Virus record (IMG/VR): IMGVR_UViG_3300009154_000338
Span: 1-20,877 of that record
Reading direction: 5' to 3' (one strand)
Source: a virus
DNA: 20,877 nt
In this document: in pieces, positions 1 through 6,372 of the stretch
Layout of the letters: each line of letters opens with the position of its first letter
Position numbering within the stretch: position 1 is the stretch's first letter
The notes under the pieces: generated by a model
Database searches by the model: none
Told to the model about the DNA's origin: nothing
What the model saw: the letters and a program-made list of their open reading frames with translations, nothing else
Translations under genes and position numbers: made by a program

Positions 1-2
1 AT

Positions 3-983
3 ATTGCTAGAGAATACAGGAAAAAATATCCTGATTATCCAACTTTAAAGTTGGCAAGGATAATGTATGTCGAAAATAAATTAAGCTTTACAAATGTTGA
101 AGATAGCAGAAGTGCATTAAGGTATATTGAAGGTAAAAATGGTATTCGTTTAAGAAAATATGTAAATAAATCAGATTTTTTTATGAAAGAAAATAGACCA
201 AAAAACCCTTATAATTTACCTGAATCTTATGAAGAACAACGTGAACCTTATATTTTGCCTGTACATTGCAACAATATTCTTCTTATTAGTGATCTGCATA
301 TTCCTTACCATAACATACCTGCAATCACTATAGCATTGGATTATGGTAAAGCACAAAAAGTAAACACGATTTTTATCAATGGTGATCTGATTGATATGCA
401 CCAGGTGAGTAAATTTGAACATGATCCTAAGAAAAGAAGTATTAAACAGGAATTCGATGCAACAAAAGAATTTTTAGTTCAGTTACGCAAAGCATTTCCA
501 AAAGCCGAAATATTTTGGCTTAAAGGTAACCATTGCGTAAGATGGGAGAAGTTTTTACTTACAAAAGTTCGTGAAATATGGGATGATGATTATTTCTTTT
601 TGGAAGAAAGATTGCAACTTAACCAGGTGAAAGTTAAAATACTTGATGACAAAGTTTTAGTTAAGGCAGGTAAGCTTTCAATCACACATGGTCATCATAT
701 TTTCAAAGGTGCATTTACACCGGTAAATCCATCACGTGGCGCATTTTTAAGGGCTAAGCAGTCCGTAATTGTCGGACATCTGCATAGACCTTCACATCAT
801 CCTGAAACTGATTTAGATGGCAAAATAATCAGTTGCTGGAGTACAGGATGTTTATGTGAATTAAGGGCTGATTATTCACCATTGGTTGGAAATACAATGC
901 ATGGATTTGCACACATACAAATTGCCAACGATGGAGATTACACGGTTAAAAATTATTCAATCATAAAAGGCAAATTATGTTAG
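3..983 (+). CDS. Metallophosphoesterase (calcineurin-like), 5'-partial
   Basis: Calcineurin-like metallophosphoesterase, a di-metal phosphodiester or phosphomonoester hydrolase. The metal-binding motifs appear in order: DLH at about nt 291, GD at 381, GNH at 525, HGH at 687 and GHLH at 774. The reading frame is open to the window edge without a stop, and residues encoded before the TTG at 51 (AREYRKKYPDYPTLKLARI) read as genuine protein, so the true start lies upstream. The N-terminal part before the first motif (about 95 visible residues) may be a DNA-binding or adaptor segment. It precedes the lysis genes, overlapping the next gene by 7 nt. Phage members of this family are common but substrates are rarely known; a role in nucleic-acid or nucleotide processing is inference only. 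Confidence 0.88.
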   Translation: MAREYRKKYPDYPTLKLARIMYVENKLSFTNVEDSRSALRYIEGKNGIRLRKYVNKSDFFMKENRPKNPYNLPESYEEQREPYILPVHCNNILLISDLHIPYHNIPAITIALDYGKAQKVNTIFINGDLIDMHQVSKFEHDPKKRSIKQEFDATKEFLVQLRKAFPKAEIFWLKGNHCVRWEKFLLTKVREIWDDDYFFLEERLQLNQVKVKILDDKVLVKAGKLSITHGHHIFKGAFTPVNPSRGAFLRAKQSVIVGHLHRPSHHPETDLDGKIISCWSTGCLCELRADYSPLVGNTMHGFAHIQIANDGDYTVKNYSIIKGKLC

Positions 984-1210
984 ATGAAGAAATTGAATTT
1001 TATGATAGAAGTAGTGAATACATAGCAGCTGCATTTAATTCACTTGGTGCAATTGATTTACTTGATACCGGGTTAATGGATGAAGATGAACGAGCGATAA
1101 TTAATACAATAAAATTTCAAGCAATAAGTATAATTAGTGAATCTTTAAATAATATATACAATGAAATATTTGATACCAGTGTTGATGATGGGGATGATCT
1201 TGTCTTGTAA
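977..1210 (+). CDS. Small acidic protein of unknown function
   Basis: A 77-residue acidic protein, not recognised. It is rich in Asp and Glu, has no membrane segment or signal peptide, and ends in an acidic tail (DDGDDL). Predicted helical from its pattern of hydrophobic residues. The start overlaps the phosphoesterase stop by 7 nt and its 3' end overlaps the candidate spanin gene by 50 nt, which supports co-translation in the late operon. Its position just before the lysis genes would suit a holin, but the lack of any membrane segment argues against that. Confidence 0.6.
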   Translation: MLDEEIEFYDRSSEYIAAAFNSLGAIDLLDTGLMDEDERAIINTIKFQAISIISESLNNIYNEIFDTSVDDGDDLVL

Positions 1211-1658
1211 TCCAAGCAAGAAACTTGACAAAATAAATGAAAAACATCCCGAACTACTTGCCAAATTCTGCAAGGATTCATTCCCGTGTATAACATCAAA
1301 AGTTGATACTATTACAAGTTTTGATACTGTTTATTCTGCAATCAAAATAAATGAGTATGAAGAACTTCCAAAGGACACAATTTGGCTTATAAAAAACAAA
1401 CCAACACTAATCAATAGACCTGTAATACTTGCTACAAAACAACCTGTTAAAACTATTGTGAAGGTGATTAAAGATTCAGCTGAAATAACCAGTGTAAGAT
1501 TTGATTTGATTAAGTGCAATGAAGAAAGTAATAAATTAATTACCGAGAACAGTAAACTACACAGTAAAGTGACTACAAAAAATCGTTGGATAATGTGGCT
1601 TATAATAGCACTTTTATGTTCGATATTGTGTAATGTAATACAATTTAAAAAATTATGA
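1161..1658 (+). CDS. Candidate unimolecular spanin (lipoprotein with C-terminal membrane anchor)
   Basis: A 165-residue protein with a lipoprotein signal at the N terminus (residues 1-15, lipobox-like ILSC with Cys16 as the acylated residue) and one hydrophobic segment near the C terminus (about residues 143-161), followed by a basic tail. The roughly 125 residues between, including a likely coiled coil at 115-140, would span the periplasm. Outer-membrane lipid anchor plus inner-membrane segment is the architecture of u-spanins such as T1 gp11, which fuse the two membranes in the last step of lysis. The gene overlaps the lysozyme start by 4 nt (ATGA). No sequence family was recognised, so the call rests on topology and neighbourhood. 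An ordinary phage lipoprotein is the alternative. Confidence 0.62.
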   Translation: MKYLIPVLMMGMILSCNPSKKLDKINEKHPELLAKFCKDSFPCITSKVDTITSFDTVYSAIKINEYEELPKDTIWLIKNKPTLINRPVILATKQPVKTIVKVIKDSAEITSVRFDLIKCNEESNKLITENSKLHSKVTTKNRWIMWLIIALLCSILCNVIQFKKL

Positions 1659-2104
1659 CAGCATCACAGAACTGCATCAACATTATAAAAATGTTTGAAG
1701 GTTATAAATCAAAAGCATACTTATGTCCTGCATCAGTAGTAACCATTGGATTTGGTTCAACAATGTATACAGATGGACGCAAAATAAACATAAATGACAC
1801 TATCAATGAACAGCAAGCAAATGAATTATTGATGTGGGAATTAAAGAACAAATCAATATCTTTGCATGGGTTAAATTTGAATCAGAATCAGTTTGATTCT
1901 TGCTTATCATTTGTCTATAATGTTGGTATTGGTGCATTCACTAAATCAACACTTAGAAAAAAGATATTACTTAACCCAAATGATCAGTCAATAAAAGATG
2001 AATTTTTGAAGTGGAATAAGGCAACTGTAGATGGTAAGTTAATAGAGTTAAAAGGATTGACTAAGCGCAGAACTGCAGAAGCAGAATTGTACTTTAAAGT
2101 TTAG
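1655..2104 (+). CDS. Endolysin, GH24 lysozyme (T4/P1-type muramidase)
   Basis: A 149-residue phage lysozyme that cleaves the glycan strands of peptidoglycan. The GH24 catalytic pattern E-x8-(D/C)-x5-T is complete: Glu15, Cys24, Thr30, with Cys replacing the T4 Asp, as in several P1/P21-type enzymes. The IGFG motif follows, then the Q-x-FD-x-L-x-S-FVYNVG segment, and a C-terminal GLTKRRTAEAELY tail typical of the family. Length is normal. There is no signal peptide or signal-anchor segment, so release to the periplasm should need a holin, and none is adjacent. Translation is coupled to the preceding gene by an ATGA overlap. It is the last gene before a strong terminator. Confidence 0.93.
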   Translation: MTASQNCINIIKMFEGYKSKAYLCPASVVTIGFGSTMYTDGRKININDTINEQQANELLMWELKNKSISLHGLNLNQNQFDSCLSFVYNVGIGAFTKSTLRKKILLNPNDQSIKDEFLKWNKATVDGKLIELKGLTKRRTAEAELYFKV

Positions 2105-2146
2105 TTTGTTTTCGTTTTATAGATTTTAGTTTAGTGAATGAAAGTT

Positions 2147-2178
2147 ATCCTGGTGTTTCTACACCGGGATTTTTTTTT
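2147..2178 (+). terminator. Rho-independent terminator after the lysis genes
   Basis: A 10-bp stem (2147-2156 with 2161-2170, one G-T wobble) with the four-base loop TTCT is followed directly by eight T residues. It lies 43 nt after the lysozyme stop and before the promoter at 2198, so it separates the late operon from the next transcription unit. Confidence 0.88.
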
Positions 2179-2197
2179 AAAATAATTTGAAAAATGT

Positions 2198-2228
2198 TTT
2201 GCAGTTTCAAATATTACCTTTAGTTTTG
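2198..2228 (+). promoter_or_regulatory. Bacteroidota-type promoter (TTTG / TAGTTTTG)
   Basis: TTTG at 2198-2201 and TAGTTTTG at 2221-2228 are separated by exactly 19 nt and match the known Bacteroidota sigma-ABfr consensus (-33 TTTG, -7 TAnnTTTG) at every defined base. Transcription would start near 2234, leaving a leader of about 60 nt before the gene at 2294. The -33 box sits in GTTTTGCAG, which recurs at the second promoter. Confidence 0.8.
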
Positions 2229-2247
2229 AATTACCAAAGACGTGGGG

Positions 2248-2266
2248 GTGCGACCAATCAACGCAC
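2248..2266 (+). promoter_or_regulatory. Leader hairpin downstream of the first promoter
   Basis: GTGCG (2248-2252) pairs with CGCAC (2262-2266) around a 9-nt loop, preceded by a G-rich run (GTGGGGG from 2242) that stands out from the AT-rich surroundings and followed by an AT-rich stretch with five T. It falls inside the predicted 5' leader. It could be an attenuator-like or mRNA-stabilising structure, or a protein-binding site. The stem is short, so function is uncertain. Confidence 0.35.
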
Positions 2267-2293
2267 ATATTTTTAAAACTAAACTAAACTAAA

Positions 2294-2578
2294 ATGAACA
2301 CGAAAGAAATTGAAAAATTAATTGAAACACGTAAAATTTATAATAATCAATCTGGTTTAGATAGATTTCCAGGCGAATTATTATTTTTAGATTCAGACGA
2401 AATTGATTATGAAGACGATGTAATAGAATTAAGACTTTATGCTTGGTATAATAAAAAATCTACAAGGGCAAGTTCATTTATAATATCATATCGTTCTAAT
2501 TATATTATTTTAGATTTTCATTATGAAGCCGTACTTGTGTATCAAAATCTACTTACCAAATATAAAATAGAAGAATAA
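2294..2578 (+). CDS. Unknown protein, first gene after the early promoter
   Basis: A 94-residue protein, not recognised. The N-terminal third is charged and probably helical, the middle is acidic (DSDEIDYEDD, residues 33-42), and the rest alternates hydrophobic residues as expected for a small beta-sheet fold. It has no signal peptide or membrane segment. It is the first gene behind a perfect promoter match and a structured leader, and starts after an A-rich leader made of AACTA repeats. That position is typical of phage early proteins that act on the host, but nothing in the sequence shows a function. Confidence 0.72.
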   Translation: MNTKEIEKLIETRKIYNNQSGLDRFPGELLFLDSDEIDYEDDVIELRLYAWYNKKSTRASSFIISYRSNYIILDFHYEAVLVYQNLLTKYKIEE

Positions 2579-2584
2579 TTTTTT

Positions 2585-3208
2585 ATGACTAGAAACTTTT
2601 ATACAGAACAAGAAATACAATTCTTAAAAGACAACTACAGCGACATGAAAACAAAAGATATTGCTGCAATTATGAATAGACCAATATGGAGTATTAACAG
2701 CAAATCTTATGAATTGGGATTAAAGAAATCATTTAAGCACATGAAAGCACTGCTTGAAATTGAAGCAGAAAGATTGAGATCATCAGGAATAAGACATCAA
2801 TTTAAGAAGGGACAACCGTCACACAACAAAGGTAAAAAAATGCCACCTGAATTGTATGAGAAAGTTAAGCGCACAATGTTCAAACCTGGTAACAAACCAG
2901 GTAACATCAAAAAGGTTGGTGCTGAACGTATAGATTATGAAGGTTACACCTATATAAAAATTGCTGATGGTGATTGGCGTTTAAAACATCGGCATATTTA
3001 CGAAAACGTAAACGGTCCAGTGCCTGATGGTCATGTTGTAATATTTAAAGATAACAACATGCACAACTTTGACATCAGCAACCTGCAGATAATCAGTCAA
3101 GCGGATAACATGTTAAGGAATACCATTCATCAATATCCTGAACAAATACAAGAATTAATCAAATTAAAAAACAAACTAAAAAAGAAAATTAATGAAAAAC
3201 AAAATTGA
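2585..3208 (+). CDS. HNH homing-type endonuclease with N-terminal helix-turn-helix
   Basis: A 207-residue putative site-specific DNA nuclease. Residues 5-48 resemble a Myb/SANT-like helix-turn-helix (FYTEQEIQFLKDNY with later W and L positions), a DNA-recognition module often found on free-standing phage HNH enzymes. Residues 70-110 form a basic linker with repeated PGN. The HNH core lies at 115-170: the YEGYTYIKI strand, HRH at 135-137, a DGHVVIF strand with His150, then Asn158 and the DISNL motif (163-167) common in HNH_3-type enzymes. It begins 6 nt after the previous gene and overlaps the next by 17 nt. It could be a selfish homing enzyme or contribute to phage DNA processing. Confidence 0.85.
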   Translation: MTRNFYTEQEIQFLKDNYSDMKTKDIAAIMNRPIWSINSKSYELGLKKSFKHMKALLEIEAERLRSSGIRHQFKKGQPSHNKGKKMPPELYEKVKRTMFKPGNKPGNIKKVGAERIDYEGYTYIKIADGDWRLKHRHIYENVNGPVPDGHVVIFKDNNMHNFDISNLQIISQADNMLRNTIHQYPEQIQELIKLKNKLKKKINEKQN

Positions 3209-3413
3209 AGATTTACGCAATCATTTATTCGCTGCACTGGAAGCATTATCAGACACTGAAAATCCAATGGATTTAGACCGTGCAAAAGCAATCTGCGAAG
3301 TTGGTCAAGTCATTATTAACAGCGCAAAAGTTGAAGTTGATTTCATCAACAAAGTTGGTGGTGTTGGAACGAATTTCATTCCACAGGAACAAAGGCAAAA
3401 ACATATTTCATAA
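3192..3413 (+). CDS. Small conserved-type phage protein of unknown function
   Basis: A 73-residue, mostly helical protein. The N-terminal pattern (IEDLRNHLF, then ALEAL, then a DLDRAKAICEVGQVIINSAKVEVDF stretch with alternating charge) resembles small unnamed phage proteins that often sit beside HNH genes; I recognise the pattern but know no function for it. The start overlaps the endonuclease gene by 17 nt, implying coupled translation. It is the last gene before the second promoter. Confidence 0.75.
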   Translation: MKNKIEDLRNHLFAALEALSDTENPMDLDRAKAICEVGQVIINSAKVEVDFINKVGGVGTNFIPQEQRQKHIS

Positions 3414-3429
3414 TAAACTTGAAAAAAGT

Positions 3430-3460
3430 TTTGCAGAATAAAAACATTACTTTACATTTA
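3430..3460 (+). promoter_or_regulatory. Second Bacteroidota-type promoter (TTTG / TACATTTA)
   Basis: TTTG at 3430-3433 and TACATTTA at 3453-3460 are spaced by 19 nt. The second box differs from TAnnTTTG only at the last base. The surroundings match the first promoter: an A-run, GTTTTGCAG over the -33 box and ATTAC just before the -7 box. It should drive the recombination and replication genes from 3499 onward. Confidence 0.62.
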
Positions 3461-3498
3461 CATTCTAAACCAATTTACAAAAAACTAAAACTTTTCAC

Positions 3499-3615
3499 GT
3501 GAAACAAAAAACTAACTATCAGAAAGAATCATTGACTTCAACACAGGCAACAATCATTGTCATCATTTCATTGTTGATTGCATTATTAGGTAACTTCATT
3601 TTTAACCTATTTTAA
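3499..3615 (+). CDS. Small single-span membrane protein (38 aa)
   Basis: A 38-residue protein starting with GTG, about 35 nt after the predicted transcription start. The first 17 residues are polar and basic (MKQKTNYQKES); residues 18-38 form one hydrophobic segment (ATIIVIISLLIALLG) that would cross the inner membrane. It ends 10 nt before the next gene. Not recognised. Support is its position directly behind a promoter and its clean membrane-protein composition; a GTG start makes it less certain. Confidence 0.5.
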   Translation: MKQKTNYQKESLTSTQATIIVIISLLIALLGNFIFNLF

Positions 3616-3625
3616 ACTAAAAATT

Positions 3626-3910
3626 ATGTTACTTATTACTATTACTACAATTACAGTTATTGCAATTTATGTCTACATATTTGCAAAGTTCTTACAAAAA
3701 GCAGCAATCAAATCAATTGTATTTGATAATGAAGATGATGCATTTGCAACAATATTATCACAGATATTTAAATCTAAATCTGAAAACGAATTAAGAAAAA
3801 TGATTGATTATATTCTTGCTTATGATGACCAGTTCAACAATGAGAAAGATTTAGATTACTTCATTGATATTTGGGATAAACGAATGAAAGCTTTAAAACC
3901 AACTAATTAA
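3626..3910 (+). CDS. Membrane-anchored small protein, unknown function
   Basis: A 94-residue protein with one N-terminal membrane segment (about residues 2-23) followed by an acidic, probably helical cytoplasmic or periplasmic domain (FDNEDDAFATILSQIFKSK and onward). It has no lipobox. It is one nucleotide from the ribbon-helix-helix-like gene that follows. Function is not recognisable; it is probably part of the early membrane-targeted set together with the 38-residue protein before it. Confidence 0.68.
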   Translation: MLLITITTITVIAIYVYIFAKFLQKAAIKSIVFDNEDDAFATILSQIFKSKSENELRKMIDYILAYDDQFNNEKDLDYFIDIWDKRMKALKPTN

Positions 3911-3911
3911 T

Positions 3912-4088
3912 ATGAAAACAATGCACGGTGGGAAACGCACCAATTCAGGCAGAAAAAAGAAAGAAGAAACAATCAGCACAGGATTCAGAATTAATGCAGA
4001 AAGTTTAAAGACCTGCAGAAAAAACAAGATCAAACTAAATTCAGAAATCAATGAGTTTGTAAAGAAAAGAGCAAACGATTTGAAATAA
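3912..4088 (+). CDS. Small basic protein, ribbon-helix-helix-like
   Basis: A 58-residue basic protein. The N terminus is a flexible Lys/Arg tail with GKRTNSGRKKKEE. Residues 20-29 (TISTGFRINA) fit the beta strand of an Arc/MetJ-type ribbon-helix-helix fold, and residues 30-55 fit its two helices (ESLKTCRKNK, then LNSEINEFVKKRA). Such proteins bind DNA as dimers and often repress their own operon. The start is ATG one nucleotide after the previous stop; a second ATG at codon 4 is possible. Its place just upstream of the ATPase suits an early regulator. The fold call is by pattern only. Confidence 0.58.
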   Translation: MKTMHGGKRTNSGRKKKEETISTGFRINAESLKTCRKNKIKLNSEINEFVKKRANDLK

Positions 4089-4114
4089 CTTTTTATTCAC
4101 TAAAACAAAAAAAC

Positions 4115-5020
4115 ATGTTACGTCAAGCAACAAGAACAAAAGCAAAAATCCGTCTAGGCCTATCGGCAGTATCAGGCGGTGGTAAAACCTATTCTGCAAT
4201 ACTAATTGCAAAGGGATTATCAAATGGTGACTTGTCAAAAGTCGCAATTATTGATACAGAAAATGGCAGTGCTGATCTGTATGCACACATGGGTAATTAC
4301 AATGTATTTACATTGAATGCACCATTTTCACCTGAACGTTATATTGATGCCATAAAAACCTGTGAAGATGCAGGAATGAATGTTATCATCATTGATTCCA
4401 TTACACACGAATGGGACGGCAAAGGTGGATGTTTACAGATACAGGAACAATTAGGTGGTAAGTATCAGGATTGGGCAAAAGTAACACCACGTCATCAAGC
4501 ATTTATAGATGCAATCCTACAATCAAAATGCCACGTTATTACTACCGTAAGACGTAAGCAAGATTATGAAATGACAAAAGATGCAGGCGGTAAAATGAAA
4601 GTCGAGAAAGCAGGATTGAAAGAAGTTACACGTGAAGGTTTTGAATACGAACTTACTGCAAACATTGAATTGGACATCAGGCACAATGCAACTGCATTAA
4701 AAGACCGTACTGGGTTATTCATGGACCAACCACAATTTATTCCATCAGAAGAAACAGGAAAGAAACTTCTTGAATGGTGCGAGAATGGAACACCAACAAC
4801 TGCTGAGAAGATTGAATTGATTAAGACCAAACTTAACATGCAAGAAGTTACTGATGCATGGTTTTTAACTGATGATGTTAAAAAGGAAATTGAAACACTT
4901 ATCAAGAATTCAACACTTGAAGCTGCACGTAAAACAGTTGCACGTAAGAGTTTAGCAACATGTGTAAATGATAAAATGGTTGATCATATTAGACAAGCAC
5001 TTCTTAAATTTCAAAACTAA
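4115..5020 (+). CDS. RecA-like/AAA ATPase, Sak4-type recombination protein
   Basis: A 301-residue P-loop ATPase. The Walker A motif is SGGGKT (residues 20-25) and Walker B is IIIDS (91-95), with the ITHEWDGKGG segment that is typical of phage AAA_24/Sak4-type proteins. A further shared feature is the VTREGFEYEL stretch after the core, around residue 175. Family members act as RecA-core single-strand annealing or strand-exchange helpers in phage recombination and replication. The C-terminal 80 residues are helical and probably specific to this group. It starts an array with the SSB-like protein (5905) and the VRR-NUC nuclease (6372), the usual partners of such recombinases. Confidence 0.85.
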   Translation: MLRQATRTKAKIRLGLSAVSGGGKTYSAILIAKGLSNGDLSKVAIIDTENGSADLYAHMGNYNVFTLNAPFSPERYIDAIKTCEDAGMNVIIIDSITHEWDGKGGCLQIQEQLGGKYQDWAKVTPRHQAFIDAILQSKCHVITTVRRKQDYEMTKDAGGKMKVEKAGLKEVTREGFEYELTANIELDIRHNATALKDRTGLFMDQPQFIPSEETGKKLLEWCENGTPTTAEKIELIKTKLNMQEVTDAWFLTDDVKKEIETLIKNSTLEAARKTVARKSLATCVNDKMVDHIRQALLKFQN

Positions 5021-5026
5021 AAAACA

Positions 5027-5500
5027 ATGGAAAATGTAAATTTACCGGTCGCCTTTGCCGGAATGACAAAGACACAAATTACAATTGCTGCTGACTTAAT
5101 AGTTCAGAATGTTCTTGAAACAGGTAACATTCTTGAAGTAGTTGAACAGATTGCAGCACTGGAAGCTTTCATCAAGCAAATCAAAAGCAGTGATGAATTT
5201 AAATCTTATGCACTTGATGAAGTTGCTAAGTATGGCAAAGAATTCAAATCACCATCAGGCGCAAAGATTTCACCAATGGAATCAGGAATCAGTTACACTT
5301 ATGAATTTTGTGGTGATCCTGAACTGCATGAACTACTTGAACAACAAGAACAACTTGACATCAAAATTAGTGATCGTAAAGCATTCTTAAAAACATTACC
5401 TGATTGTGGAATGGATATTTTAAAAGATGATGAAGTGTGCAAGATATTCCCCCCATTTAAGACATCAACATCTACTTACAAAGTAACACTTGCGAAATGA
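5027..5500 (+). CDS. Unknown protein of the recombination operon
   Basis: A 157-residue protein, not recognised. Residues 15-55 are helical and rich in Ile, Leu and Val; 60-90 contain basic and Gly/Ser turns (GKEFKSPSGAKI); 95-130 look like a coiled coil with a QEQLDIKISDRKAFL stretch. The last part is beta-rich. No membrane segment. It sits 6 nt after the Sak4-type ATPase and overlaps the next gene by ATGA, so it is produced with the recombinase. Coiled-coil proteins in this position often act as recombinase partners or as nuclease inhibitors like Gam, but no motif here shows either. Confidence 0.72.
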   Translation: MENVNLPVAFAGMTKTQITIAADLIVQNVLETGNILEVVEQIAALEAFIKQIKSSDEFKSYALDEVAKYGKEFKSPSGAKISPMESGISYTYEFCGDPELHELLEQQEQLDIKISDRKAFLKTLPDCGMDILKDDEVCKIFPPFKTSTSTYKVTLAK

Positions 5501-5679
5501 CAGGATATTTGACCATTGAATACAATGATGAAGTTGTTGATGCACGTTATTTCAAAGGCAAACATCGAATGAAGCAAGTGCTTGAAATTTGGAAAAAACG
5601 TTACGCACACCTGTACTACGCATCAAATGTTTATATTACTTTACAATCAAAAATGAATCGTTTAAATTATGACTATTGA
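5497..5679 (+). CDS. Small basic unknown protein
   Basis: A 60-residue basic protein, not recognised. It has a short beta-type start (GYLTIEYNDEVVDARYF), a basic central helix (KHRMKQVLEIWKKRYAHL) and an aromatic C terminus. Translation is coupled to the previous gene by ATGA and overlaps the next by 11 nt. No membrane segment or signal peptide is present. Confidence 0.6.
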   Translation: MTGYLTIEYNDEVVDARYFKGKHRMKQVLEIWKKRYAHLYYASNVYITLQSKMNRLNYDY

Positions 5680-5887
5680 GAATAACCCAACAACCTTAGC
5701 AGTGACACATTGTGGTGTCACTGCATCGTTTACAACTACAGAAACAGACATTGAAACAATGTTTGTGCTATTCAAAGCAGCATTAATCGCAATGACTTAT
5801 CAGCAAAGCACCATTGATGATGAAATTGTAAGAATGGCAGAATCAATTAATGATGATCAACAACCTTTAACAAATCCCTTTAAATAA
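5669..5887 (+). CDS. Small unknown protein with a perfect hairpin in its 5' coding region
   Basis: A 72-residue acidic protein, not recognised. The N-terminal half is Thr-rich and probably beta-structured (TTLAVTHCGVTASFTTTETD); the second half is helical and acidic. The start overlaps the previous gene by 11 nt. Codons 11-19 contain a perfect 10-bp inverted repeat (5699-5724), an odd feature for such a short gene that may affect its translation. The gene ends 17 nt before the SSB-like protein. Confidence 0.6.
   Translation: MTIENNPTTLAVTHCGVTASFTTTETDIETMFVLFKAALIAMTYQQSTIDDEIVRMAESINDDQQPLTNPFK
5699..5724 (+). repeat. Perfect inverted repeat inside a small gene
   Basis: GCAGTGACAC and GTGTCACTGC are exact reverse complements separated by ATTGTG. 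This 10-bp stem with a 6-nt loop lies near the start of the gene at 5669. No T-run follows, so it is not a terminator. It could be an mRNA hairpin or a dimeric-repressor site. Confidence 0.75.
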
Positions 5888-5904
5888 CAATTAAAACAAA
5901 ACAC

Positions 5905-6372
5905 ATGGATTTAAAATGTAAATTTAAACAACAGAATGATGTTGTAGAACGTGGCACATTTAAGTCACGCAAAGTATGGGTAATCACAGAAGATGATACC
6001 AAATACCCACAAACAATTGAAGTTGAAGTTGCACAGGACAAAATTGATTTATTCAATACCTGCAGACCTGGTCAACCATTGACAGTATCAATAAATCTTC
6101 GTGGTAGAGAATGGACCAACCCACAGGATGAAGTGAAAGTATTTAACACCCTGCAGTGTTGGAAAGTAGTTTATGATGTTCCTGATCAGCAGGAAGAAGA
6201 AGCACAAAAAATGAAAGCATCACCAAAAATGCAATTAATTCATGATGAATTTAATAAGTTAGATGACATGCCATTTTCAAAACCTTCAAAAAAGAAAGGT
6301 AATATTGAACAAAATTTTGAAAATGAATTTATTCAAGAAATCACAAACGATAACAACGACTTACCATTCTAA
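5905..6372 (+). CDS. SSB-like protein, DUF3127-type OB fold
   Basis: A 155-residue probable single-stranded-DNA-binding protein. Residues 1-90 match the DUF3127 pattern of Bacteroidota: basic strand start, GTFKSRKVWVIT, YPQTIEVEV, KIDLF, a PGQPLTVSINLRGREW segment, then a W-containing strand (CWKVV) closing an OB-like barrel. Residues 95-145 are a charged linker. The end, DNNDLPF, copies the acidic tip of bacterial SSB that recruits other repair and replication proteins. It lies between the Sak4-type ATPase and the nuclease and abuts the nuclease with a 1-nt overlap (TAATG). The binding role is inferred from fold and tail, not from a named homologue. Confidence 0.8.
   Translation: MDLKCKFKQQNDVVERGTFKSRKVWVITEDDTKYPQTIEVEVAQDKIDLFNTCRPGQPLTVSINLRGREWTNPQDEVKVFNTLQCWKVVYDVPDQQEEEAQKMKASPKMQLIHDEFNKLDDMPFSKPSKKKGNIEQNFENEFIQEITNDNNDLPF

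Noticed and set aside
2105-2293. tRNA or other structured RNA gene in the intergenic region
   Set aside because: Only the terminator hairpin, a promoter and a short leader hairpin are visible; no cloverleaf pattern or acceptor end fits.
2885-2901. Hairpin CCTGGT/ACCAGG in the HNH gene
   Set aside because: It comes from a repeated PGNKPGN coding segment; six base pairs with no T-run are not enough to claim a regulatory role.
4564-4905. Minus-strand 113-codon ORF opposite the ATPase gene
   Set aside because: It is antisense to a conserved gene with catalytic motifs, has a Ser/Val/Phe composition expected of a reverse-strand shadow, and no other minus-strand gene is supported.
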